Translations under genes and position numbers: made by a program
Source: Methanothrix harundinacea 6Ac
Lineage (GTDB): Archaea > Halobacteriota > Methanosarcinia > Methanotrichales > Methanotrichaceae
DNA length: 64,000 nt
Assembly: GCF_000235565.1 (NCBI RefSeq)
Contig: NC_017527.1
Location: 930,001 to 994,000, forward strand
Reading direction: 5' to 3'
The notes under the pieces: model-generated
Told to the model about the DNA's origin: nothing
The model's database searches: none
What the model saw: only the letters and a program-made list of their open reading frames with translations
Part shown: in pieces, positions 17,987 through 25,931 of the stretch
Layout of the letters: every line of letters starts with the position of its first letter
Position numbering within the stretch: position 1 is the first letter of the stretch

Positions 17987-20377
17987 CTAACATAGACGAG
18001 AGCTACATCTAATTATTGTATTACAATAATCAAGTGCAGATCCACTTTCACAAGTAATCAAAGAATTACGTTGCGCAATGCCGCATGAGCTTGTGCCATC
18101 AACACATCGAATATAATTATCATATATATGACCATTTCCAGCACAATTACATAAATATATGCCCGCGCTACTATGGCTATGGTCACCATTGTTTGTAAAA
18201 TCACTTATATTATTATTGATTATGATTGGGTAATTCACTCCCAATATCAGTATCCCATACCTAGTTCTTGCGGATATATCATTATTATATATTATAATAT
18301 TATCTAAATAATTATTTTCTGATCCACTCGCATAAATACCACTGGGATGATCGGCAGGGCCGTCGTTGGAGGTTCCTGTGACATAAAATCCGTCTATTGT
18401 AACATTATTAGAGATTATTTTAACTATATATTTTTCTTCTGAATAGATCTTCGGTTTTTCTCCTCCATCTCCCATTAGAATAAGAGGCTTATCTATCACC
18501 AGGTTCTCGGTATAATTTCCCGCCATCACCGTAATTTTTCCTCCGGGCGAGACATCTCTGATCGCATCACCTATCTTGGTGCGGTTGACTTCATACCCTT
18601 CGGCCTCGCACTGGCTGTATCCGGGCTCATATACGCAGATATTCTTTGGCCTCTCGACCGATATAGAACCCTCTGAGAAGTTTGAATTATCGCCGTCATC
18701 CCAGCAGGTTATATTCCAGGCATATTTGCCTGGCTGTGGTACCTCAGCTCTCAATAAACTCTCTGATCCGTTGATGGGAGATCCGTCCCGATCTTCCTCA
18801 GAACCATTTATATAAAAGACGCATCGATCCAGGCGGCGGTCATCGGCGGGGATGTAGACGAACTCTATCGTCTGATTCACAAAACAAAGATCACCGTCCT
18901 GGGGATATAAGATCGTCACCAACGGGGGATTATCCCTTTGAATGATTATCGCATTTTCAGGGCCCACGTTGGACGCAGACTCGTTATCGTAGCAGATGAC
19001 CTTCCATGTGTGAAGGCCGCTGGTATTGAAAGTCCAGTTGAAGGTGGTGTCTTCGACTCCGATCACAGGGCTTTCGCTCTTCAATCCGGTGTCGTTTTCG
19101 TCGATGAGGAGGGCACAGTATTCGATCTTCTTATCGTCGGATGGCCGGTAAACGAAATGGACCGCCTTATTGACATAGCTGGAATTATCACCATCGTCTG
19201 GTGATATCAAGACGACAGTTGGAGGCTGGTTCTTCAGAATCTCGACGCTCCAGACCTCCTGGGACGGATTGCATTGCCCTTCTTCGTCGCAGCACTCCAC
19301 CGACCAGGTGTAGATTCCCGTATCATTGAACTGATATTCAAAGGTGTTCACGGATCCATTTTCCGGATTGATTTTCACATTATCGGTGCGGCTTTCATTT
19401 ATAAATAATGTACAATTTCTTAGATTGTTATCTGTGGGAATGAAATTGAGCGCCATCACCTCTCCCTCGTGGCCGATGCTGCCGTCATGCGGATCTTCCA
19501 GCCTCACTTTTGGTTGGGGGTCCTTGATGGTTATCCGCCTTTCACGAGCCGGAGTACATTTCGATACGTTGTTGCAGCAGACTATCTTCCACACGAAATC
19601 GCCTGTGTTGTTGAATGTATGGTAAAGGGTATAATTCCTCCCGCTGGAGGGGATTTCGTTGCGGTCTTTTTCTTCGTTAGCGATGAAGAGGTCGCAGTAT
19701 TCGATCCTGTTGACATCATCAGGAGAATAATCAAATCCAACCCGATCCCACAGATAATATACGGCTTGGTCATCGGGCGAAACCAGCTTTACTTTCGGGA
19801 ATCCCTCACATGGTCCTATCTCCAGGTCGTCTATCCAGCCAGCTTGAGACCTGTATCCGCTCTTTGTACCTTGGAACTTCCAGGATACGATATGGGAACC
19901 GTTGGGAATCCTATTGTTTTGATCGGTGATATAGTAATCCCACTCACGGCTATTTTGATCATTCTCTCGCAGGGCGCCTATATAATTACCATCAATATAA
20001 AAGAAGATGCTTCCACCATCTTCAGACAGCTTCCACCAGAAGCTCACGTTAACGGGACCTTCCTCGACTTCCACCCTCCTGCATATTATCGTTGAATTGA
20101 ATCCTTCTACTTCACCTGACCTTAAAGACCAACTGCTATTATGTCCCGTGGAATTTATCACCCATCCGCAATCATCATTGCAGGGCCCTTCTGTGATGCA
20201 ATCTATCCATCCGAAACCCATATTTTCGTTTTCGAAATCTAAGCACTCCCCGAGGGATGGGATCAAAAATGCAAAAAATATTACATATATTAGACAAGCT
20301 AAATTAATAAAATTACGCTTAAGGTTACTTGAGGCAGTGACACTGTATATGAGGGTTCCACACAACCAGATCGACAT
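17987..20377 (-). CDS. Large secreted Ig-like and beta-helix surface protein
   Basis: This 796-residue protein has an N-terminal hydrophobic signal (FINLACLIYVIFFAFLIPSLG), then a jelly-roll-like domain of about 150 residues. Four similar Ig-like repeats follow (each with a V.L..P.DG....N..V.F.Y.P.DD motif and a paired-cysteine IVCCNN/VECCDE/VICYDN pattern), covering about residues 210-590. The C-terminal 190 residues are a right-handed beta-helix of the NosD/PbH1 type. It is asparagine-rich, with many NxS/T sequons. GGGAGATGA precedes the ATG by 8 nt. It is probably a glycosylated cell-surface adhesin or sugar-binding protein; the ligand is unknown. Its DNA is AT-rich. Confidence 0.8.
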   Translation of the reverse strand: MSIWLCGTLIYSVTASSNLKRNFINLACLIYVIFFAFLIPSLGECLDFENENMGFGWIDCITEGPCNDDCGWVINSTGHNSSWSLRSGEVEGFNSTIICRRVEVEEGPVNVSFWWKLSEDGGSIFFYIDGNYIGALRENDQNSREWDYYITDQNNRIPNGSHIVSWKFQGTKSGYRSQAGWIDDLEIGPCEGFPKVKLVSPDDQAVYYLWDRVGFDYSPDDVNRIEYCDLFIANEEKDRNEIPSSGRNYTLYHTFNNTGDFVWKIVCCNNVSKCTPARERRITIKDPQPKVRLEDPHDGSIGHEGEVMALNFIPTDNNLRNCTLFINESRTDNVKINPENGSVNTFEYQFNDTGIYTWSVECCDEEGQCNPSQEVWSVEILKNQPPTVVLISPDDGDNSSYVNKAVHFVYRPSDDKKIEYCALLIDENDTGLKSESPVIGVEDTTFNWTFNTSGLHTWKVICYDNESASNVGPENAIIIQRDNPPLVTILYPQDGDLCFVNQTIEFVYIPADDRRLDRCVFYINGSEEDRDGSPINGSESLLRAEVPQPGKYAWNITCWDDGDNSNFSEGSISVERPKNICVYEPGYSQCEAEGYEVNRTKIGDAIRDVSPGGKITVMAGNYTENLVIDKPLILMGDGGEKPKIYSEEKYIVKIISNNVTIDGFYVTGTSNDGPADHPSGIYASGSENNYLDNIIIYNNDISARTRYGILILGVNYPIIINNNISDFTNNGDHSHSSAGIYLCNCAGNGHIYDNYIRCVDGTSSCGIAQRNSLITCESGSALDYCNTIIRCSSRLC

Positions 20378-20470
20378 TTTTATATCATCTCCCTAACGTG
20401 TTGCATCCGCATTGCTTCATGCTGACGAACGACGGCGTCTCTGACCTCCAGATTCCTTAAGACATGAGAT

Positions 20471-20479
20471 GTATAAATC
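20471..20479 (-). promoter_or_regulatory. TATA box for the surface-protein pair
   Basis: The minus strand reads TGATTTATACATC roughly 95 nt before the ATG at 20377, giving a leader of about 70 nt. The surrounding DNA is AT-rich, so chance matches are likely. Confidence 0.3.
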
Positions 20480-20689
20480 ATTTTCGTTTATACAAAAGAG
20501 ATTATCTATAAAAAATTAAATATAGATGATTTCTAAAAACTAAAATAATGGTAAAGTATATACTATAAAAATCCATAATACATGGTATGAAGGACCCGTA
20601 TAGATTTCTCTATATTGCAGGAATACTTTGAAAACGTTCTAACGCGTAGTAATAAGCTATCAGCTATATCCAAAATTGTTAACTGGATT

Positions 20690-21055
20690 GGCTTTTGCCT
20701 GTAGCTGATGGTCTGTACAAAAACAACACCCTTCGATGGAGTAGACCTAATATTGAAATTATTATGATGATAATGCTATGACTCTCCTGCGGCTCTATGG
20801 TCTTTCAGTCCCTCAGTTGGAGCTTCAGGTTGCAGATGGAATTTCATTTCGAGTTTTCCTTGGGACGACCGAAACCATCTCCGATTACACTACTGTCTGG
20901 CTCTTTCTTAAGATATACCAGCTTCGTGCTAAAGGATATGACGTGAAGAAAGGCCTAATCCAGGATGCTTCTTTAATAACTTCTGATCAAGGTCATACGA
21001 AAAAGGTTGTTCCCCGAGGAGGTGTTGTGGGTGCAGGTCATTGAAAATCTCTACT
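20690..21055 (+). pseudogene. Decayed IS5-family transposase fragment
   Basis: Reading the plus strand from about 20700 gives YKNNT..SRPNIEIIMMIM, then a frameshift near 20778 and LLRLYGLSVPQLELQVADGI, ISFRVFLGTTETISDYTTVW and KKGLIQDASLITSDQGH. These match, in order, the N-terminal part of archaeal IS5-type transposases (GLSDPELERQ.., DRISFR.FLG, IPDYTTVWLF, IQDATFI). About 15 residues are missing after TTVWLF, and the catalytic second half is absent. It is a dead remnant. No terminal inverted repeats were found. Confidence 0.75.
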
Positions 21056-21173
21056 TTGGGTTCGATTGGCTGAGACTTCGACGAACATTGATCCTTACGA
21101 CCGGTTTTAAGGGCAATCGTTTGAACCGCCTACAACCGCGGCCCAGAATTCACCCTAAGCGGCCGGAAACCTT

Positions 21174-21181
21174 GATATACC
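21174..21181 (+). promoter_or_regulatory. TATA box for tRNA-Arg
   Basis: CTTGATATACC lies about 30 nt before the mature 5' end of the tRNA, the usual distance for archaeal stable-RNA promoters. Confidence 0.5.
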
Positions 21182-21207
21182 AGTTTCCCCCTCCAGAAAG
21201 CCGTCGT

Positions 21208-21285
21208 GGGCGTGTAGCCTAGCCAGGACAAGGCGGCAGCCTCCTAAGCTGTAGATCAAGGGTTCGAATCCCTTCACGCCCGCCA
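21208..21285 (+). tRNA. tRNA-Arg (anticodon CCT)
   Basis: The acceptor stem GGGCGTG pairs with CACGCCC. The D stem is GCCT/AGGC, the anticodon stem GCAGC/GCTGT encloses the loop CTCCTAA with anticodon CCT, and the T arm is AAGGG-TTCGAAT-CCCTT. The discriminator base is G and the CCA end is encoded. It reads AGG codons. No intron is seen. It sits at the border between the AT-rich block and normal GC-rich DNA. Confidence 0.95.
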
Positions 21286-21354
21286 ACTTCGACCTCGCTT
21301 TCCTCTTCGCTTTCCTCTCTCCTATCTTGCTGATCCAATCGCCCCGGCGAGATT

Positions 21355-22227
21355 TCAGGGCACGATCTTTGATATGGCGACCTCGATGATATCCTCGGCC
21401 CCCGCCTTCTTGAGGAGGGGGATGAGAAGGTTTATCCCTGACCGGTCGACGACGGACTGGACGGCGTAGAACCCGGAGTTGTAGAGCTTCGAGACCGTCG
21501 GCCGCTTCATGCTGGGAAGAAGGGCGATCACCTCCTCGATCCGGTCCTCGGGGACGTTCAGGGCGATCAAGACCTTCCCCCTCGCCCTGGTGACGGCGAA
21601 GAGCATCGTCTCGATAGCCTCTATCTCCTCCCTCTTCTCGGGATCGGCCCAGCTATTCTTGTTGGCGATCAGCTCCGAGGTCGACTCCAGGATGACGTCG
21701 ACGATCTTGAGGCCGTTTTTGACCAGGGTCGAGCCGGTCTCCGTCAGGTCGACGACGGCGTCGGCGAGCTCCGGGACCTTCGCCTCCGTCGCCCCGAAGG
21801 AGTTTTCCACCTCCACGGGAATGCCGAGGTCGGCGAAGAACTTCCTGGTGAGGTTCGGATACTCCGTCGAGATCCTGGACCCCGGGAGGATATCTTTTGC
21901 GCTTGCGGCCCTCTGGGCCTCGGGGACGGCGACGACGACTTTAACTTTTCCGGGTCCCTGCTTGCCGTAGTCGAGCTCCGCCACCGTGACCACGACGGCC
22001 CCCGACTCCACCACCCAGTCGGTCCCGCTGATCCCCAGGTCGAAGTACCCCTTGGCGACGTAGGTGGGGATCTCCTGGGGCCGGAGGATCTTCACCTTCC
22101 CCACCCGGGGGTCGTCGATCCTGGCGTTGTACTCCCGCTCCGTCCTCTTGATCTCGAGCCCCGCCTGAGCGAAGAGCTGGAGGGTCTGGTTCTGGAGGCT
22201 CCCCTTTGGAATCGCGATATTGATCAT
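21355..22227 (-). CDS. hisG: ATP phosphoribosyltransferase, long form
   Basis: HisG joins ATP and PRPP in the first step of histidine synthesis. The 290-residue product starts IAIPKGSLQ, has GYFDLGISGTDWV near residue 59 and the PRPP-binding segment DAVVDLTETGSTL near residue 157. It ends with a regulatory HisG_C (ACT-like) domain of about 75 residues, marking the long form that is inhibited by histidine and needs no HisZ. A TATA element (minus-strand AAGGATAAAAGCC, 22265-22273) lies upstream. It is divergent from the nitroreductase gene; no other his gene is nearby. Confidence 0.95.
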   Translation of the reverse strand: MINIAIPKGSLQNQTLQLFAQAGLEIKRTEREYNARIDDPRVGKVKILRPQEIPTYVAKGYFDLGISGTDWVVESGAVVVTVAELDYGKQGPGKVKVVVAVPEAQRAASAKDILPGSRISTEYPNLTRKFFADLGIPVEVENSFGATEAKVPELADAVVDLTETGSTLVKNGLKIVDVILESTSELIANKNSWADPEKREEIEAIETMLFAVTRARGKVLIALNVPEDRIEEVIALLPSMKRPTVSKLYNSGFYAVQSVVDRSGINLLIPLLKKAGAEDIIEVAISKIVP

Positions 22228-22264
22228 GGATCAGAACACCTTCCTCCAGTGGGGGCCTCTGAGG

Positions 22265-22317
22265 CTTTTATCCTTTGCCATTCCGGCTCCCCCCGGATCC
22301 ATCACAAATTTTAATAT
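22265..22317. promoter_or_regulatory. Divergent promoters for hisG and the nitroreductase gene
   Basis: The minus strand reads AAGGATAAAAGCC at 22265-22273 for hisG. The plus strand reads ATTTTAATATCC at 22309-22317, about 27 nt before the nitroreductase ATG, giving a nearly leaderless transcript. Confidence 0.45.
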
Positions 22318-22339
22318 CCTCCAGGGGAGATCATCGTCG

Positions 22340-22858
22340 ATGAACTTCAAAGATGCCCTGACGGGCAGAAGGTCCGTCAGGAGGTACGCCGACCGCCCCG
22401 TCGGCCGGGATCTGATCGCCTCCCTCATCGAGGCGGCGGAGACCGCCCCCTCCGCCGGAAACCTGAGGGCGAGGGAGTACTACGTCGTCCTCCGCCCCGA
22501 GCTGAAGCATGCCCTCGCCGCCGCCGCCTTCAGCCAGGAGCAGGTGGCTAGCGCCCCTGTCGTCATCGTCGTCTGCGCCGACCCCTCCCGGTCGGGGAGG
22601 CGGTACGGCGACCGGGGAGGGCTCTACTCGATCCAGGACGCCGCCTCGGCGACGACCTGCCTCCTCCTCGCCGCCTTCGATATGGGGCTAGCAAGCTGCT
22701 GGACCGGCGCCTTCGACGAGTCGATGGTGAGGGAGATCCTGAGCCTCCCCCGCCGCCTCGTCCCCACGGCGATCGTCCCCGTCGGCTGGCCAGCGGAGAG
22801 GCCGGCTCCGCCGCCGGGCCGGGATATGACGGAGGCAGTCCACTGGATCGAGGGATGA
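22340..22858 (+). CDS. Nitroreductase-family flavoprotein
   Basis: The 172-aa product starts MNFKDALTGRRSVRRYADRPV, the classic FMN-binding nitroreductase N-terminus. It has ETAPSAGNLRAREYYVV, a central QDAASATTCLLLAAFDMGLASCW and the C-terminal PVGWPAERP. Members reduce nitro compounds, flavins or quinones with NAD(P)H. The start is ATG 22340, since the residues before it do not fit the family and a promoter lies in that stretch. It overlaps elp3 by 4 nt (ATGA). Confidence 0.9.
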   Translation: MNFKDALTGRRSVRRYADRPVGRDLIASLIEAAETAPSAGNLRAREYYVVLRPELKHALAAAAFSQEQVASAPVVIVVCADPSRSGRRYGDRGGLYSIQDAASATTCLLLAAFDMGLASCWTGAFDESMVREILSLPRRLVPTAIVPVGWPAERPAPPPGRDMTEAVHWIEG

Positions 22859-24456
22859 AGAGGGATCGGGGGCTGAAAGCGGATCGAGGTGTGACGGAGG
22901 GCCTCCGGGAGATCGTCGACGCCATCCTCGCCGGGGAGATCGGAAGCGAGGCGGAGCTCGATAAGTGGAAGAGGAAGGCCGGCCGCAAGTTCGGCCTCGC
23001 AGACCTGCCGAAGAACGCCGATATCCTCGCCGAGGCCGATGAGAGTGAGCGTGCCCGGCTAAAGCTCCTGGTTAGAAAGCCGACTAGAACTCTATCGGGG
23101 GTGGCGGTGGTGGCGGCGATGACCTCTCCCGCCCCCTGCCCCCACGGGGTCTGCGTCCCCTGCCCCGGCGGCATAGGTCTATCGAGCCCAACGCCTCAGA
23201 GCTACACCGGTCGGGAGCCGGCGGCGATGAGGGCGATCCAACAGGGCTACGACCCCTACCTCCAGGTGAGGGCGCGCCTCCGGCAGCTATCGGAGATCGG
23301 CCACCCTCTGGACAAGGTGGACCTGATCATCATGGGGGGGACGATCACCTCGCGCCCCCTGGGGTATGCGAGCTGGTTTGTCAAAAGGTGTCTTGAGGCG
23401 ATGAACGATCATCCCCAGAGGGGCCCGGGTCCCGGGGGCTCCTCCCTCCAGGAGGCCCGAAAGAGCTTCCAGGAGGTGGCCCTCGAGAACGAGTCCTCCC
23501 GGGTCAGAAACGTCGGGACCACCTTCGAGACGAGGCCCGACTGGTGCGGTCCCGCCTCCATCCGGAGTATCCTCCACCTCGGGGGGACGAAGGTGGAGCT
23601 GGGGGTCCAGTCCACCGACGACGAACTTCTCTTGAGGATGAGACGGGGGCACACCGTCCGGGAGACGATCGAGGCGAACCGGGCCCTCCGGGAGGCGGGG
23701 CTGAAGGTGGGGTTTCACATGATGCCTGGCCTCCCCGGATCTGACCCCCAGCGGGACCTCGCCTCCTTTCGTGAGCTATTCGATGGCGAGGAGTTCCGGC
23801 CCGACTACCTCAAGATCTATCCCGCCCTGGTGGTGGAGGGGACGGAGCTCTACGACCTCTACCTCCGGGGCGAGTACGAGCCCCTGGGGGACGGCGAGGC
23901 GGCAGAGCTGATATCGAGGATAAAGGAGCTGATCCCCCCCTACACCAGGCTCCAGCGGGTCCAGAGGGACATCCCCGCCCCCGCGATAGCCGCCGGGGTC
24001 AAAAAGAGCAACCTCCGCCAGCTGGCGAAGGCGCGGCTCCTATCGAGGGGGGGGTCCTGCCGGTGCATCCGCTGCCGGGAGGCGGGGCTCCGGGGGGTCT
24101 CTGAGGAGGCGGAGGTATCCCTCAGAGACCTCTCCTACCGGGCTTGCGGCGGCGAAGAGCGGTTCCTCTCCTTTGAGGCGGAGGACGGCACCCTGGCGGG
24201 CTTCCTCCGCCTCCGGCTCTCGGAGGGGGCACACGTCAGGGAGCTCCACGTCTACGGCCCCATGACCCCCCTGGGGAAGAGGGGCGGCTGGCAGCACCGG
24301 GGCATAGGATCGACCCTCCTCGCCGAGGCGGAGGAGATCTCCTCCTACCGGGGTTATGAATCCCTCCGGGTAACGAGCGGTATCGGGGCGAGGCCTTACT
24401 ACCGGAGGCAAGGCTACCAGCTCCAGGGCCCATACATGGTCAGGGACCTCCCCTGA
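22855..24456 (+). CDS. elp3: tRNA uridine-34 carboxymethyl transferase, Elp3 (radical SAM/GNAT)
   Basis: Elp3 modifies U34 in the tRNA wobble position using SAM chemistry and acetyl-CoA. The 533-residue protein has the iron-sulfur cysteines in CPHGVCVPCPGG near residues 94-105, followed by SYTGREPAAMRA. The TIM-barrel part includes GGTITSRP, ETRPDWC and ELGVQSTDDELL, plus GFHMMPGLPGSDPQRD. The GNAT domain (about residues 440-533) has HVRELHVYGPM and QHRGIGSTLLAEAE. It is translationally coupled to the nitroreductase gene; that link is unexplained. Confidence 0.96.
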   Translation: MKRDRGLKADRGVTEGLREIVDAILAGEIGSEAELDKWKRKAGRKFGLADLPKNADILAEADESERARLKLLVRKPTRTLSGVAVVAAMTSPAPCPHGVCVPCPGGIGLSSPTPQSYTGREPAAMRAIQQGYDPYLQVRARLRQLSEIGHPLDKVDLIIMGGTITSRPLGYASWFVKRCLEAMNDHPQRGPGPGGSSLQEARKSFQEVALENESSRVRNVGTTFETRPDWCGPASIRSILHLGGTKVELGVQSTDDELLLRMRRGHTVRETIEANRALREAGLKVGFHMMPGLPGSDPQRDLASFRELFDGEEFRPDYLKIYPALVVEGTELYDLYLRGEYEPLGDGEAAELISRIKELIPPYTRLQRVQRDIPAPAIAAGVKKSNLRQLAKARLLSRGGSCRCIRCREAGLRGVSEEAEVSLRDLSYRACGGEERFLSFEAEDGTLAGFLRLRLSEGAHVRELHVYGPMTPLGKRGGWQHRGIGSTLLAEAEEISSYRGYESLRVTSGIGARPYYRRQGYQLQGPYMVRDLP

Positions 24457-24483
24457 GCCGGCCCGGAGCCGGAGGCGGGATCA

Positions 24484-24654
24484 TCAGGGGGGAGGGCATT
24501 CGGGGATGCAGAGGATCGCCAGAAGGAGAAGGATGGCAGCGGCTGTGACCAATATGATGTGATCTCGAAGCTTCCTCCACCGCCCTTCGGCGATCCCGGC
24601 CTCGAGATTTGAAGCTTCCATGAACGGCATCACCTTCATCTCCTCTTTCGCCAT
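24484..24654 (-). CDS. Small tail-anchored membrane protein, 56 aa
   Basis: This gene has ATG at 24654 and TGA at 24484. The product has a charged N-terminal half (MAKEEMKVM.., GRWRKLRDH) followed by one hydrophobic helix (ILVTAAAILLLLAILCI) and a short PECPPP tail. The layout is that of a tail-anchored protein. No strong ribosome site is seen, so it may be leaderless or not real. It converges on elp3. Confidence 0.5.
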   Translation of the reverse strand: MAKEEMKVMPFMEASNLEAGIAEGRWRKLRDHIILVTAAAILLLLAILCIPECPPP

Positions 24655-25293
24655 CGATCCGGGAAAAATGAGCGGCTTACGACGGCGGCTGGTCGAAGGG
24701 GAATTGCTTCAGACCTAATCCCTTATTAGAGGATCTGTTCCTAAATAAACCTTCCTGACAGATCCCGAAAGAGGCTTCTTCGACTCCTCGCCGTCGGCCC
24801 CGCATTGGGCCGACCCCTTTGGTCAGAAGAATCAATTGCCCTCGATTTTGGTCCATATTCTAAATCAATCTCCGGGGCCATTATATGGGACGTCCCATCC
24901 CATCTCCGGACCCTCTTCGAGCCGGTCGGCGACAGATCTTCAAAGCTTTTATGGAAACATCATCTTTAAATATTATGTATGGGGCGTAATTTATCGGCTC
25001 GCAAAAGGCCGTCTTTGGGGTGGCGAGAAGGATGGAGCGCAGCGGGACCTCTCTCTGCCGAGCGGATCCGGATGGCGGCCCGGATTTAAGCCGACGGGCG
25101 GGCTTCATATCTGCCGCCCCGAAGATGGGGAGGTGTGGCTTCAGCTCGGAGGATACATCTCATCCTTTCAAAGGTGGCGCGTCAATTAATCGAACTTTAT
25201 ATCCTCTGGATATATCGTTATTACGGATTAAAACTGCAGTGCGAAAGGATTAACTATGGGAATTTAGATAATGCCCGGTGAAGGTGATGAACC
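24655..25293. other. Intergenic region with an inverted repeat
   Basis: No convincing gene is seen. GTCGGCCC (24793-24800) and GGGCCGAC (24807-24814) form a perfect 8-bp stem with a 6-nt loop. It is a possible structured RNA or terminator, but lies more than 300 nt past elp3. Several AT-rich stretches (around 24960 and 25190-25260) could hold promoters for the gene at 25294. Confidence 0.5.
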
Positions 25294-25662
25294 GTGACAG
25301 ATTGGCCCGTCCTCCTGCTGATCATGGAAGGGATACCCTTCCTGGCCTTCGTTTATTATCTCGATCACAAGAAGAAGATGTACCTCCTCGAGAGGGGGGT
25401 GGTGGATCGGGGTGGAGAGGAGTCTCTGGATGAGAGGCTCGAGAGGCGCCTCTCCTCTGGCCTCTTCCTCTCCCTGACGGGGGCGGCCATCATCATCGCT
25501 CCAAACCTGGCGAGGCATGCGGGGATCGAGGCCTTCCTCACCTTCGAGCTCCTGCTCTTGGGGATCGTGGTCCTCTGCTCCGGCCTGGCCATGCTCCTGG
25601 GTTACGGGATCATGAGAGGCAGGAAGCCCTACTCCTCCGAGGGGATCCTGGGGTTCAAGTGA
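25294..25662 (+). CDS. Small membrane protein, 122 aa, DUF6249-like
   Basis: The product has three hydrophobic segments: residues about 5-22 (VLLLIMEGIPFLAFVYYL), 55-75 and 80-105. The first is followed by KKKMYLLERGVVD, a pattern typical of DUF6249-like proteins, though I can only suggest the family. The start is GTG at 25294 behind GGTGATGAACC. The function is unknown. It stands alone between an intergenic gap and the convergent thermosome gene. Confidence 0.65.
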   Translation: MTDWPVLLLIMEGIPFLAFVYYLDHKKKMYLLERGVVDRGGEESLDERLERRLSSGLFLSLTGAAIIIAPNLARHAGIEAFLTFELLLLGIVVLCSGLAMLLGYGIMRGRKPYSSEGILGFK

Positions 25663-25931
25663 GCCCTTCCGGATCCGACCCCCATCCTTCTTCCTCGGCC
25701 TCATCAAAATGGCCGGCATTTTTAGGATCTTATTAAAAGCTGAAAAAATAGGTCCCGGGACGGGAAAGAGGAGGCGCCAGGTTCGGATCCCGTCCATCGG
25801 ATCTCTTTTTGGTGGTGGAGGCGGAGGGGGTTGGAGGCGCGTTCACCCTCCTGTTTTATCCGCAGCCTTCTGATCCCTCCTCCGCCTCGAGAGGGGAGGT
25901 CCACCGATCGATTCGGCGCCGGTCGTCCCCT

